DNA of 36,303 nucleotides from Hymenobacter sp. GTDB taxonomy: Bacteria; Bacteroidota; Bacteroidia; Cytophagales; Hymenobacteraceae. The notes under the pieces were generated by a model. The model ran no database searches. It saw only the letters and a list, made by a program, of their open reading frames with translations, and had not been told where the DNA came from. This document shows positions 16,849 through 24,118 of this stretch, in pieces (the first letter of the stretch is position 1; each line of letters starts with the position of its first letter). Made by a program: the position numbers and the translations under genes. Location of the stretch: the NCBI GenBank assembly GCA_028288445.1, contig JAQBNT010000188.1:1-36303 (forward strand). The letters run 5' to 3'.

Positions 16849-17607
16849 TTATTTGCCGGGGCGGGGGGCGGCTTTCTTAGCCGGGGCTTTGGCCGCGGCT
16901 TTCGCGGTTGGTTTGGCAGCGGGTTTGGGGGCCGCCTTCGCGGCGGGCTTGGGGGGTTTGGCGGCTGGGGTTGCCGCTTTCTTTTTGGCAATTGCCTTGC
17001 TTCTGGCAATGGCTTTCGATTTCGCCGCAGCATCTGAATCAGGTTCTGCGATGGGGGCTGCTACACGCTTGGTAGCCGGAACGGCGGATTTTTTCGCGGC
17101 GGGCTTTGGGGCTGCGGCGGGCTTGCGCCGGGCCGGACGCGCGGCAGACGACCGAAAAAGGCTGCGCAGCTCGTTGTAAACCTCTACCATCACCTGCTCG
17201 CGCTGGGTGCGGCTCATGCCGCTGAGCGGCGTGCGCGGGCCGTTTATGGACTGGAGCTCACTCAGCGGTGAATCCTGAAAAGCGCCCTCGCAGGGCCGCA
17301 CAATGATGGTGAGCAGCGTGGCTCCTTCACGGTCGGCTGCTTGCAGCAGCGGGGGCAGCTCTTCGGCGTGAATAAAGTCGGAGGCCAGGAAATCGGCACT
17401 CACCAGGAAGATACCGACCCGCGCCATAGCCATCTGCTGGTGAATGCGCTCGCGCCACCGCTCGCCCTTGCGGATTTTCTGGTCGCTCCAGATTTCCAGG
17501 TTCTGGTCGCGGACTAGCGGCTTGAGATGCGTATTCAGCAGGCGCAGCCACTGGCTGTCGGCGTGGCTGTAGCTGATGAAAACGCTGGTGCGGACGGAAG
17601 CAGGCAT
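16849..17607 (-). CDS. TIR-domain protein with lysine/alanine/proline-rich basic tail (252 aa)
   Basis: Residues 5-145 form a TIR domain: SVFISYSHADSQWL (box 1 style), LEIWSDQKIRKGERW, a hydrophobic GIFLVSADFLASDFI strand-loop, and Glu82/Glu83 in HAEELPPLL at the place of the TIR NADase glutamate. TTIIVRPC is the next strand. From about residue 155 to the end the protein is low-complexity, made of AAK, KPAA and KAAP repeats like histone H1 or AlgP-type tails, and should be strongly positive. TIR domains act as NAD-cleaving enzymes or signalling adaptors, often in antiviral defence; no partner gene is adjacent. The ATG at 17607 is 4 nt after a -7 element. Function of the fusion is inferred only. 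Confidence 0.8.
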   Translation of the reverse strand: MPASVRTSVFISYSHADSQWLRLLNTHLKPLVRDQNLEIWSDQKIRKGERWRERIHQQMAMARVGIFLVSADFLASDFIHAEELPPLLQAADREGATLLTIIVRPCEGAFQDSPLSELQSINGPRTPLSGMSRTQREQVMVEVYNELRSLFRSSAARPARRKPAAAPKPAAKKSAVPATKRVAAPIAEPDSDAAAKSKAIARSKAIAKKKAATPAAKPPKPAAKAAPKPAAKPTAKAAAKAPAKKAAPRPGK

Positions 17608-17619
17608 AGGACGAAAGTA
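17608..17619 (-). promoter_or_regulatory. -7 element abutting the TIR gene start
   Basis: On the minus strand TACTTTCG (17619-17612) is followed by 4 nt and the ATG at 17607. This is the same geometry as at 442, 15609 and 22656. Confidence 0.5.
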
Positions 17620-17715
17620 CAGTACTGCTGCGGATTCTGGTGCCGCCGTTCGGTAGTAACCCGATGGCGAGGTTGGTCCCTTCTCCTGCGCTCATAAGCT
17701 ATACATCCAGCCCAC

Positions 17716-17752
17716 AAAAAAACCGCCCGCTGACGCATGCGTCGGCGGGCGG
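17716..17752 (-). terminator. Terminator of the roadblock gene pair
   Basis: CCGCCCGCTGACGCA and its complement at 17723-17752 form a 15-bp stem with one G-T pair and almost no loop. On the minus strand the stem runs into seven T (17722-17716). It follows the gene ending at 17778. Confidence 0.8.
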
Positions 17753-17777
17753 GTCGGGCCAGCCGGAGCCGTCCTGA

Positions 17778-18143
17778 TTACAGCAGGTCGGCGGTGTGGG
17801 CCTTCAAAATCTGACGGGCCTGGGCGAGGTTGGTGTCGCGGGCGTTCACGGCCAGGTACACAAACTGGTCGCCTTTGGGCGACAGCTTCAGCAGGTGCAG
17901 CTGGTCGGTCAGGGTCAGCAGAATGTCCTGCACGGTCTGGTTCAACTTCAGGGCCGCAATGGCTTTCAGCTTGGCCTTCACTACTTCGGTGTTGTATGCG
18001 GCGGCTGTCTCGATGTCGAAATCGGCAATGTTGCTGTGCGAAGCCAGCGGCATACCGGTTTCGGTTTCTACTACTGCCACGGCCAGCAGCGTTGGGAGCT
18101 CGGCCATGATTTCTTTAACTACTTGTTTAGGAGTGGTTGCCAT
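17778..18143 (-). CDS. Roadblock/LC7-like small protein A (121 aa)
   Basis: Single-domain protein resembling the roadblock/LC7 (MglB-like) fold: an N-terminal helix (KQVVKEIMAELPTLL), a strand pair with AVAVVETETGMPLASHS, a middle helix, and LTDQLHLLKLSPKGDQFVYLAVNARDTNLAQARQIL. Roadblock proteins usually regulate small Ras-like GTPases, such as MglA in cell polarity and gliding. The same layout is found in the gene upstream (18205-18633), so the two are paralogs and may form a heterodimer. They lie about 60 bp apart on one strand, followed by a terminator, so likely one operon. No GTPase gene is nearby. The family call is by pattern only. Confidence 0.6.
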   Translation of the reverse strand: MATTPKQVVKEIMAELPTLLAVAVVETETGMPLASHSNIADFDIETAAAYNTEVVKAKLKAIAALKLNQTVQDILLTLTDQLHLLKLSPKGDQFVYLAVNARDTNLAQARQILKAHTADLL

Positions 18144-18204
18144 GATATTGGAATTGTAAAATGATTGGGTTGTATGAAAAAATGAGATGTTGAGTCAGAA
18201 AAGG

Positions 18205-18633
18205 TCAGTTCATGGTGGTATGCCGACGCATGATTTCTTTGGCGATGCCCAGGTTGGCATCGGCCGTGTGCACGGCCAGAAAGCAGTACCATTTGCCGTC
18301 GTTCATGGGACGCAGATGGTGCAGTTGGTCTTCCAGCATCACCGATATATCGGTGAGCGGGCCACCGGCCCAGGCTTTGGCGGCCAGCGCCTCGTCCATG
18401 ATGCGCAGCAGCTTGGCATTGCGCAAGCTGATTTGGTTGGGGTTGTAGGAATTATTGACTGTGTAAGAGGCCAGCACACGGCCCGATTGGCTGTTCACCA
18501 CGCAGGCCATCAGCAAGTCGGGCAGGTCCGTTAGTAGTCCTTCGATTACTTCTTTCGAGCGCTTCCCCATTTCGTCATCCGTGCCTACGGTAATTTTCTT
18601 TAGTTGTAGTCGATTGAAAAACGGTAAATTCAT
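18205..18633 (-). CDS. Roadblock/LC7-like small protein B (142 aa)
   Basis: Paralog of the 17778-18143 product with an extra N-terminal stretch of about 25 residues (MNLPFFNRLQLKKITVG). Matching positions are EVIEGLLTDLPDLLMACVV against EIMAELPTLLAVAVV, SGRVLASY against TGMPLASH, and LEDQLHHLRP followed by FLAVHTADANLGIAKEI against LTDQLHLLKL and YLAVNARDTNLAQARQI. This pattern fits the roadblock/LC7 fold. First gene of the pair. About 340 bp upstream is free of genes. Function unknown; a GTPase-regulating or sensory role is inference from the fold. Confidence 0.6.
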   Translation of the reverse strand: MNLPFFNRLQLKKITVGTDDEMGKRSKEVIEGLLTDLPDLLMACVVNSQSGRVLASYTVNNSYNPNQISLRNAKLLRIMDEALAAKAWAGGPLTDISVMLEDQLHHLRPMNDGKWYCFLAVHTADANLGIAKEIMRRHTTMN

Positions 18634-18977
18634 GGGTCAGGAATCGAATAATTACACCGGCCAGAGCCAGTGGGAACGTCCGCCAAGGCTTGATTCCGGC
18701 TTCGCTGCTTTCCCTGGCTTCTGCAATTGACACGCTCGCTTGCAGCGCCAGGAAAAACAGGTTATTCGGACGAAGCACTCACCGAAGCAAGGCGCTGGTT
18801 TAATCATCGCTCGCCCTGGCTAAAAAATCAGCCGCCGGGCCAGCCATCAATAATTTCAACTGCTTAATTGATACTGCCCGGCAAGGTTGTTACGCGTTGC
18901 CCGGGTTGTCGTATCGTTTATTCAGAGCATGCCTGCCGCCACAACAGAGTGTCCCGAAATCTTCTTAGCCGTTTAAA
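18634..18977. other. Gene-free interval between roadblock B and the CarboxypepD_reg-like gene
   Basis: No convincing coding sequence. The interval holds CCCGGCAA (18877-18884) opposite TTGCCCGGG (18897-18905), an imperfect stem that may end the gene finishing at 18978. The upstream region of roadblock B should hold its promoter, but no clear -7 element was found. Confidence 0.5.
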
Positions 18978-19664
18978 TTAAAACTGCCACCAGTGTTTTT
19001 TGCCGGCTTTCGCCAGCTTGTCAGTTCGCGGCAGCAGCGTCACGTTTTGCACGCTGTAGCCTTTCACCTGAACGTGCAGTTCCTCTTCGCTGTAGCCACC
19101 GTAGCCCACCTGTAGGTTGGAGGTGCGGTTGGCGGGCACGGCCAAGGCATACTTGCCTTCGGCGTCAGTGCTGACGCCCCGGCCGCTGGTTTTGTCCAGC
19201 ACCGTAGCCCCAATCAGCGGGTGGCCGTTTTCGTTCAGAATCCGGCCGGTCACGGTCGTCATCTTCGTGGCAGCCAGGGCCTCGGTTGCGGCTGCCGAAA
19301 TTTCAGCAGCGTTGCCCAAGGCCGGGCTCGGGGTGGTGTGTAGGTTGTTGCTGGCAAAGGCCGCGCCGCTCAGCAGCGCCGCCACCAGCACCAGCGAACC
19401 TGCCCGCCGCCGGAACCGGGTCGGCTCGGTACGAATCAGGTAGAACTGGTGCTGGAGCCAGCCCACGGGTTTCACGTCGTGGCCGCGCTCTTTTAGCACA
19501 TGAAAGCGCTCAAATGCTTCGCCGCCTTTCGCCGGGTTGGCTTTGAGGTAAGCATCTACCAGTTCGGTGTTCCTGCCGGATAAATCGCCTCGTAAGTAGG
19601 CGTCCCGGTACCCGGGAAGCAATTCCTGAGTAACGGGATGAAATGGATGTGTAGTTAATGCCAT
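18978..19664 (-). CDS. Single-pass membrane protein with carboxypeptidase regulatory-like domain (228 aa)
   Basis: The N-terminal 80 residues are soluble (GYRDAYLRGDLSGRNTEL, then a FERFHVLKE helix) and look like the cytoplasmic part of an anti-sigma or zinc-finger-like regulator, without visible metal ligands. One hydrophobic segment, AGSLVLVAALLSGAAFA near residues 88-104, crosses the membrane. From about residue 135, TVTGRILNENGHPLIGATVL, GVSTDAEGKYALAVP and YGGYSEEELHV form a CarboxypepD_reg-like beta-sandwich, common at the N-terminus of SusC/TonB-dependent receptors. It would place that domain in the periplasm. Ends with KAGKKHWWQF. Role unknown; sensing or scaffolding is inferred. Confidence 0.7.
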   Translation of the reverse strand: MALTTHPFHPVTQELLPGYRDAYLRGDLSGRNTELVDAYLKANPAKGGEAFERFHVLKERGHDVKPVGWLQHQFYLIRTEPTRFRRRAGSLVLVAALLSGAAFASNNLHTTPSPALGNAAEISAAATEALAATKMTTVTGRILNENGHPLIGATVLDKTSGRGVSTDAEGKYALAVPANRTSNLQVGYGGYSEEELHVQVKGYSVQNVTLLPRTDKLAKAGKKHWWQF

Positions 19665-19719
19665 AAAGGATGGAAAAAATATGAAAGAGAAGATATATGG
19701 CGGCCAGCACAGCTATTTC

Positions 19720-20100
19720 TTGCACCGATTTGCAATGCTACGATTGAAAATAATCCTATAAATTTCTTTTCGACCAAAAGGTATTTGCATACCATGAAAA
19801 CGAATTTTCACCGGTTTAAAAATAAAAAAATCAAACCGCATAAACAATTCTTACATCACATTATTCTTTCAAAAATTCATTTAAAACACAATTAAGGCTA
19901 ACAATTAGGCTAAACTTCATTTTATCTTGACATTATCTTTATTGCCATAATTATATTTTCGTTTTCATCTAAGAATGCTCACTCATGCTGGAATATACGC
20001 CAGCCCGTATTAGTTTTATTCAAAAACAAGCAACTAAACAGCCTCTTCGTTAAAAATAGCTACTACCGTGGTTACTAGCGTCGTCTACTAGGAACTTTGG
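19720..20100. other. AT-rich gene-free interval
   Basis: Roughly 380 bp of markedly AT-rich sequence inside a GC-rich region, with no coding sequence on either strand. It contains the short palindrome GGTAT-TTGC-ATACC (19780-19793), a near-direct repeat AATTAAGGCTAA (19890-19901) and AATTAGGCTAA (19903-19913), and TTGACA (19927-19932) followed by TATTTTCG (19954-19961), a possible plus-strand -7 element. On the minus strand TACCTTTT near 19776-19783 could serve the gene starting at 19664. None of these is proved. Confidence 0.5.
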
Positions 20101-20215
20101 CTGAAATCAGGAGTTTGCATAGCCTTTGCTGCTTATTATTCTATCCTTACGCGGCAACCATCGCTGCGCCGCCGTAACCAACCGCCGTCCCTGCGGGTTA
20201 GCAGCACGGTTTCCA

Positions 20216-20761
20216 TTGTTAGCCTCTCCCGTTTTGATTACCATCCTTGCCGGCACCAACCGGCCCCGCTCGCGCGCCCGCCGCATTGCCGACTATTACC
20301 GCGCCCTGCTCACGGAGCTGGGGGCCGACAGCCACATTCTGGACCTGGCCGAGCTGCCGGCCGACTTCATTACCACCGCGCTCTACGCCAACGTGGGTAC
20401 GCACCCGGAGTTCAACCGCCTGGCCACCATGCTCGATGCGAGTGATAAGGTGGTCATCGTGGTCCCCGAGTACAACGCTTCGTTTCCCGGTGTGCTGAAG
20501 GCGTTTATCGACGGCCTCACCTACCCCGGCGGCATTCAGGGCAAGAAGGTGGCGCTGGTGGGCCTGAGCAGCGGCGGGCAGGGCGGCCTGCTGGCCATGG
20601 CCCACCTCACCGACGTGCTGATGTACCTCGGCACCACGGTGCTGCCCCAGCGCGTGCGCCTGCCCTTCATCAACCAGGATTTGAACGCCGAGCACGGGCT
20701 GAACCACGACCTGTCGCGCCAGCTTCTGCGCGAGCAGGCGGCGGCGCTGCTGGCGTTTTAG
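20216..20761 (+). CDS. NADPH-dependent FMN reductase-like protein
   Basis: Flavodoxin-fold oxidoreductase (NADPH-dependent FMN reductase/azoreductase-like), about 181 aa. ITILAGTNRPRSRARRIADYY is the FMN phosphate loop, VVPEYNASFPGVLKAFIDGL is the conserved PEYN flavin-contact motif, and VGLSSGGQGG is the third flavin-contact loop. The start is uncertain: an in-frame TTG at 20216 gives a family-like N-terminus (LLASPVLITILAGTN), while a TTG at 20126 would add 30 poorly conserved residues; there is no ATG near. Followed by a perfect 25-bp palindromic terminator shared with the convergent DUF2062 gene. Confidence 0.85.
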   Translation: MLASPVLITILAGTNRPRSRARRIADYYRALLTELGADSHILDLAELPADFITTALYANVGTHPEFNRLATMLDASDKVVIVVPEYNASFPGVLKAFIDGLTYPGGIQGKKVALVGLSSGGQGGLLAMAHLTDVLMYLGTTVLPQRVRLPFINQDLNAEHGLNHDLSRQLLREQAAALLAF

Positions 20762-20766
20762 CAGGA

Positions 20767-20827
20767 AAGTTGAAGAATCGCCTGTCATCCTTCGCTGCGC
20801 TCAGGATGACAGGCGATTCTTCAACTT
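20767..20827. terminator. Perfect 25-bp stem, bidirectional terminator and dispersed-repeat copy
   Basis: 20767-20791 and 20803-20827 are exact reverse complements with an 11-nt loop. The stem joins the convergent FMN reductase and DUF2062 genes. The segment CCTTCGCTGCGCTCAGGAT.. at 20789-20811 is the exact reverse complement of 24123-24145, so this is one copy of a dispersed repeat. Confidence 0.85.
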
Positions 20828-20831
20828 CAAA

Positions 20832-21365
20832 TTATTCCTCAACCACCGCCTGCCGCGCCAGCACCCGCCGGAACACCACGCGCAGTATGAAGTACAGCAC
20901 CACCACTAGCGGCACCATGGCCCCGGCCCACACTAGTAGCGCGCCCAGTTCGGCCCGCCACAGCAATTTGCCCACGGCCTGCCATCCTTCGTGCTCGATG
21001 AGTTGGCGCAGGCTGGCTACCGTGAGGTGCGCCACTTTATCGCCCTGGCCCATGATGGTAGCCCCGGCGCGCAGAAACGGGATGAGCAGCGCCAGTTGAA
21101 AAAAGCTCATCAGGTGGGTGGCCAGCTGCATGGCAGCCACGTTGAGGCGCAGGCGCAGGGCCACGGCGGCGCTCAGGATGGTGGTGATGCCGAAGGCGGG
21201 AATGAGCCCGACGGCCACGCCCAGGCCCACGGTGAGGGCCAGCTTTTCGGGCGAGAGGCCGGTTTTGAGCAGGTCGAGCAGCGGGTCGGCCACGCGGCGG
21301 CGCAGCCAGGAGCGCGGCGGCAGCGAGGCGGCCGGCGGCGGCAATTGAGTTTCGGAAGGCAGCAT
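20832..21365 (-). CDS. DUF2062 membrane protein (177 aa)
   Basis: Small inner-membrane protein. After a soluble N-terminus (MLPSETQLPPPAASLPPRSW), LALTVGLGVAVGLIPAFGITT is the DUF2062 signature (GxxxGxxPxxG-like), followed by MQLATHLMSFFQLALLIPFLRAG and a final hydrophobic pair (LGALLVWAGAMVPLVVVLYFIL). DUF2062 has no established activity; it is sometimes found fused to glycosyltransferases. The ATG at 21365 is used. A weaker -7-like TATTTTTC lies 3 nt upstream on the minus strand, again suggesting a very short leader. Divergent from the YihY gene. Confidence 0.85.
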   Translation of the reverse strand: MLPSETQLPPPAASLPPRSWLRRRVADPLLDLLKTGLSPEKLALTVGLGVAVGLIPAFGITTILSAAVALRLRLNVAAMQLATHLMSFFQLALLIPFLRAGATIMGQGDKVAHLTVASLRQLIEHEGWQAVGKLLWRAELGALLVWAGAMVPLVVVLYFILRVVFRRVLARQAVVEE

Positions 21366-21409
21366 ACAGAAAAATAACGGGGCCGAAAGCCGGGCCGCAC
21401 GGCAGCCCG

Positions 21410-21417
21410 TACCTTCG
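21410..21417 (+). promoter_or_regulatory. -7 element for the YihY gene
   Basis: TACCTTCG at 21410-21417 fits the -7 consensus. Transcription would start near 21422, about 50 nt before the ATG at 21472. Confidence 0.45.
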
Positions 21418-21471
21418 TCGGGGGCCTGCTTCTTACGGCTACGGCCCGAAATGTTGCCCCTCGGGTATTGT

Positions 21472-22407
21472 ATGACAAAGTTAGATTCCCCGGTCGAGTT
21501 GCCGGGTCCGTGGTGGCGCGAGCTGCCCATCCTGCTGCACCGCGCCGGCCGCGAGCTGGGCCAGAACGACCCGTTGCGGCTGGGCGCGGCCACGGCGTTT
21601 TTCACCTCGTTTGCCCTGCCGCCCATCCTCATCATTCTGGTGCAGCTGCTGAGCTCGCTCTACCCCTCGTCCCTCGTGCGGGTGATGCTGCTCACCAAGG
21701 TCAGCAACCTGGTGGGGGCCCCGGCGGCGGGGCTGGTGTCGCAGATTGTGATGAACGTGGCCGACCCCATGCGCAGCCGGCTGGTGACGGTGGTGGGCTT
21801 CGCGTTTCTGCTGTTTGTGGCCACCACGCTGTTCACCGTTATCCAGCATTCGCTCAACCAGCTCTGGCAAATCCGGCCCAAGCGCGGCACCGGCAAGGTG
21901 TCGCAGGCCGTGGGCGAGCGGGTGCGCTCGGCGGGCATTCTGCTGGCCACGGCGGGGCTGTCGGTGCTGGCCTTCGGGGCCGATTCAGCGCTGGGCCTGT
22001 TTGCCGAAAGCATCCACGAGTTCGATGCCACCTTCGGGTATTTCGTGGTGCGGGGGCTGAATGCGGCGGTGGCCTGGCTGATTCTGGCGACCTGGTTCGG
22101 GGTCACCTTCCGCACCCTGAGTTTGGCCAAAGTGCCCTGGCGGGCCGTCACGCGCGGGGCGGCGCTCACGGCCCTGCTCATCAGCCTGGGCGAGGTGGTG
22201 CTGGGCCAGTTGCTGGTAGCGCGGGATTTGGGGCCGGTCTACGGTCCGGCTTCCAGCCTGGTGCTGGTGCTGCTGTTCGTGTTTTATTGCGCCATGATAT
22301 TCTACTTCGGGGCGGCCTTCACGAAGGCCTACGCCCACCGGATTGGGTTGGATATCAAGCCCAAGAAATCGGCCGTGCGCTACCGGCTGGTGAACGTGGA
22401 GGAGTAG
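21472..22407 (+). CDS. YihY/BrkB family membrane protein (UPF0761)
   Basis: Inner-membrane protein of about 311 aa with six hydrophobic segments. Family features are the N-terminal NDPLRLGAATAFFTSFALPPILIILVQLL, the central LFTVIQHSLNQLWQIRPKRG, and the later GFRTL-like VTFRTLSLAKVPWRAVTRGA and FVFYCAMIFYFGAAFTKAYA. The family was once annotated as ribonuclease BN, which was later shown to be wrong; its role is unknown. ATG 21472 (MTKLDSPVEL) is preferred, and 21451 is also in frame. Divergent from DUF2062. Confidence 0.88.
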   Translation: MTKLDSPVELPGPWWRELPILLHRAGRELGQNDPLRLGAATAFFTSFALPPILIILVQLLSSLYPSSLVRVMLLTKVSNLVGAPAAGLVSQIVMNVADPMRSRLVTVVGFAFLLFVATTLFTVIQHSLNQLWQIRPKRGTGKVSQAVGERVRSAGILLATAGLSVLAFGADSALGLFAESIHEFDATFGYFVVRGLNAAVAWLILATWFGVTFRTLSLAKVPWRAVTRGAALTALLISLGEVVLGQLLVARDLGPVYGPASSLVLVLLFVFYCAMIFYFGAAFTKAYAHRIGLDIKPKKSAVRYRLVNVEE

Positions 22408-22418
22408 CGGGACCGGGG

Positions 22419-22586
22419 AGTCCCCGCTGCCCTCGGCGCCATGTGCCAAGGGCTCCGGGGACTCCGCGCGGCCTTCGTCACCTTATGCCGGAGGCACCGG
22501 GGAGTCCGCACTGCTACTGTCACCGCGTGCCAGGTGCTCCGGGGGCTCCCCACTGCTTCCGTCACCTTGAGTCGGGAGCAGTGGGG
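22419..22586. repeat. Four tandem imperfect 42-bp repeats
   Basis: Units at 22419-22460, 22461-22502, 22503-22544 and 22545-22586 are all exactly 42 bp and follow one pattern: (A/G)(G/C)TCC, a GC-rich middle with GTCACC in units 2-4, and an end of GGGG. The three full matches share CCGGGG at positions 37-42. They fill the gap between the YihY gene and the helicase promoter. No spacer sequence separates them. The preceding GACCGGGG looks like the end of a further, partial unit. Confidence 0.9.
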
Positions 22587-22643
22587 GATTTTTGGTGGGA
22601 TGCGTTGAAAAAAGTGCAGCAGGGCCCTACCTCCCCCAAGCCG

Positions 22644-22655
22644 TACCTTTGTCCC
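22644..22655 (+). promoter_or_regulatory. -7 element abutting the helicase start
   Basis: TACCTTTG (22644-22651) is a perfect TAnnTTTG match, followed by 4 nt and a GTG start at 22656. It decides the start codon and implies a leaderless mRNA. Confidence 0.55.
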
Positions 22656-24107
22656 GTGCAAACTCCTGATACCTCCGCCGCTGCCGGTGCTTCGCCGGCC
22701 CAGCCCACCCCCAAGCCCAACCTCCAATTCGCCGATTTCGGCCTCTCCCCCGCCCTGCTGGCCGGCGTGGCCGAGCTGAATTTCACCCAGCCCACCCCCG
22801 TGCAGCAGCTGGTGCTGGCCCCCGCCCTGGAGGGGCAGGATGTGGCCGGCCAGGCCCCCACGGGCTCGGGCAAAACCGCTGCCTACGGCCTGGCCGTGCT
22901 GCAGCAGGTCGATGTGACCTCGGCCACCATGCAGGCCCTCGTGCTGGTGCCCGCCCGCGAACTGGTGATGCAGGTGCGCGACGCCCTCCAGCGCCTCGGC
23001 AAGCACGTGCCCAACCTGCGCGTGGCCGGCTACTACGGCGGCCACGCCATGCGCGAAGAAGTGAAGGGCCTCCAGCAGATGCCCCACATCGTGGTGGCCA
23101 CGCCCGGCCGCATGCTCGACCACCTGGAGCGCCGCACCATCGTGCCCAACCGCCTGAAAGTGCTGGTGCTGGATGAGGCCGACAAGCTGCTGGAGCTGGG
23201 TTTTCAGGAAGAAATGGCCACCATCATCAGCCGCCTGCCGCAGCGCCGCCAGACGCTGCTGTTCTCGGCCACCATGCCCGATAAGGTGCTTAACCTCGTG
23301 CGCGAGTACCTCACCCGGCCCCGCGTGATGAACGTGGGCGGCTCCAACGCCACCACCCTGCCCGAGAGCCTGGTGCTGCGCGGCCACGTAGTAAGCGCTG
23401 CCGACCAGAAGCCCGCCGCCCTCTACCACCTCATCAGCCAGCCCACCGCCGGCCGCTCGCTCGTCTTCGCCAACACCCGCGACCGGGTAGAAGAATTGAC
23501 GCGCTTCCTGCGCGGCCGGGGCCTAGCCGCCGAGGCCCTGCACGGCAAAATGCTCCAGCCCGAGCGCGACAAGAGCATGATGAAGCTGCGCAACGGCTCG
23601 GCCACCGTGCTGGTGGCGACGGACGTGGCCGCCCGCGGCCTCGACGTGAACGAGCTCGATACCGTGGTGCAGTTCGACCCGCCCCACGAAACCGACACCT
23701 TCCAGCACCGCGCCGGCCGCACGGCCCGCGCCGGGGCCGTGGGTACCGCCCACCTCATCGTCACCTCCTACGAGCAGCAGAAAATCCAGCAGTGGCCCAC
23801 CGCCAAGGGCGTGCAATGGGCGGCCCTGCGCCCGCCGGCCCTCCCAGATGCCCTGCCCAAAGCCCCCCGCCCGAGCACCGTTACGCTGCACGTATCGGCC
23901 GGCAAGAGCGAGAAAATCAGCCGGGGCGACCTGGCCGGGGCCTTCGTGAGCGTGGGCGGCATGGAGCGCGAGGCCGTGGGCCGCATCGAGGTATTCGACC
24001 ACCACAGCTTCGTGGCCGTGCCCGAGGCGCAGGCCGAGGAAATACTGGCCCGCATGCAGGGCGCCAAGGTGAAAGGCAAAAAGGTGAAAGTGGCGCTGAT
24101 TCGGTAA
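22656..24107 (+). CDS. DEAD-box RNA helicase with DbpA-type C-terminal RNA-binding domain (483 aa)
   Basis: ATP-dependent RNA helicase. The Q motif region (FADFGLSPALL..TQPTPVQ, residues 25-50), Walker A PTGSGKT (68-74), DEAD (173-176, VLDEADK), SAT (204-206), ATDVAARGLD (321-330) and HRAGRTARAG (351-360) are all intact. Residues about 408-483 (TLHVSAGKSEKISRGDLAGAF, then IEVFDHHSFVAVP) match the DbpA C-terminal RRM, which in E. coli binds helix 92 of 23S rRNA; a role in large-subunit assembly follows by analogy. The GTG at 22656 is supported by the -7 element 4 nt before it. Confidence 0.92.
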   Translation: MQTPDTSAAAGASPAQPTPKPNLQFADFGLSPALLAGVAELNFTQPTPVQQLVLAPALEGQDVAGQAPTGSGKTAAYGLAVLQQVDVTSATMQALVLVPARELVMQVRDALQRLGKHVPNLRVAGYYGGHAMREEVKGLQQMPHIVVATPGRMLDHLERRTIVPNRLKVLVLDEADKLLELGFQEEMATIISRLPQRRQTLLFSATMPDKVLNLVREYLTRPRVMNVGGSNATTLPESLVLRGHVVSAADQKPAALYHLISQPTAGRSLVFANTRDRVEELTRFLRGRGLAAEALHGKMLQPERDKSMMKLRNGSATVLVATDVAARGLDVNELDTVVQFDPPHETDTFQHRAGRTARAGAVGTAHLIVTSYEQQKIQQWPTAKGVQWAALRPPALPDALPKAPRPSTVTLHVSAGKSEKISRGDLAGAFVSVGGMEREAVGRIEVFDHHSFVAVPEAQAEEILARMQGAKVKGKKVKVALIR

Positions 24108-24118
24108 GTAACCAACGT

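Noticed and set aside
22419..22586. CRISPR array
   Set aside because: The 42-bp units are contiguous with no spacers, and no cas genes are present.
21468..22655. In-frame upstream extension of the helicase through the YihY gene and the 42-bp repeats
   Set aside because: The true helicase start is the GTG at 22656 with a -7 element 4 nt before it; the upstream reading is another frame of the YihY gene.
22380..23429. A 349-residue minus-strand open frame opposite the helicase
   Set aside because: Composition is Gly/His-rich antisense of the helicase, with no domain and no promoter; its end only reads through the 42-bp repeats.
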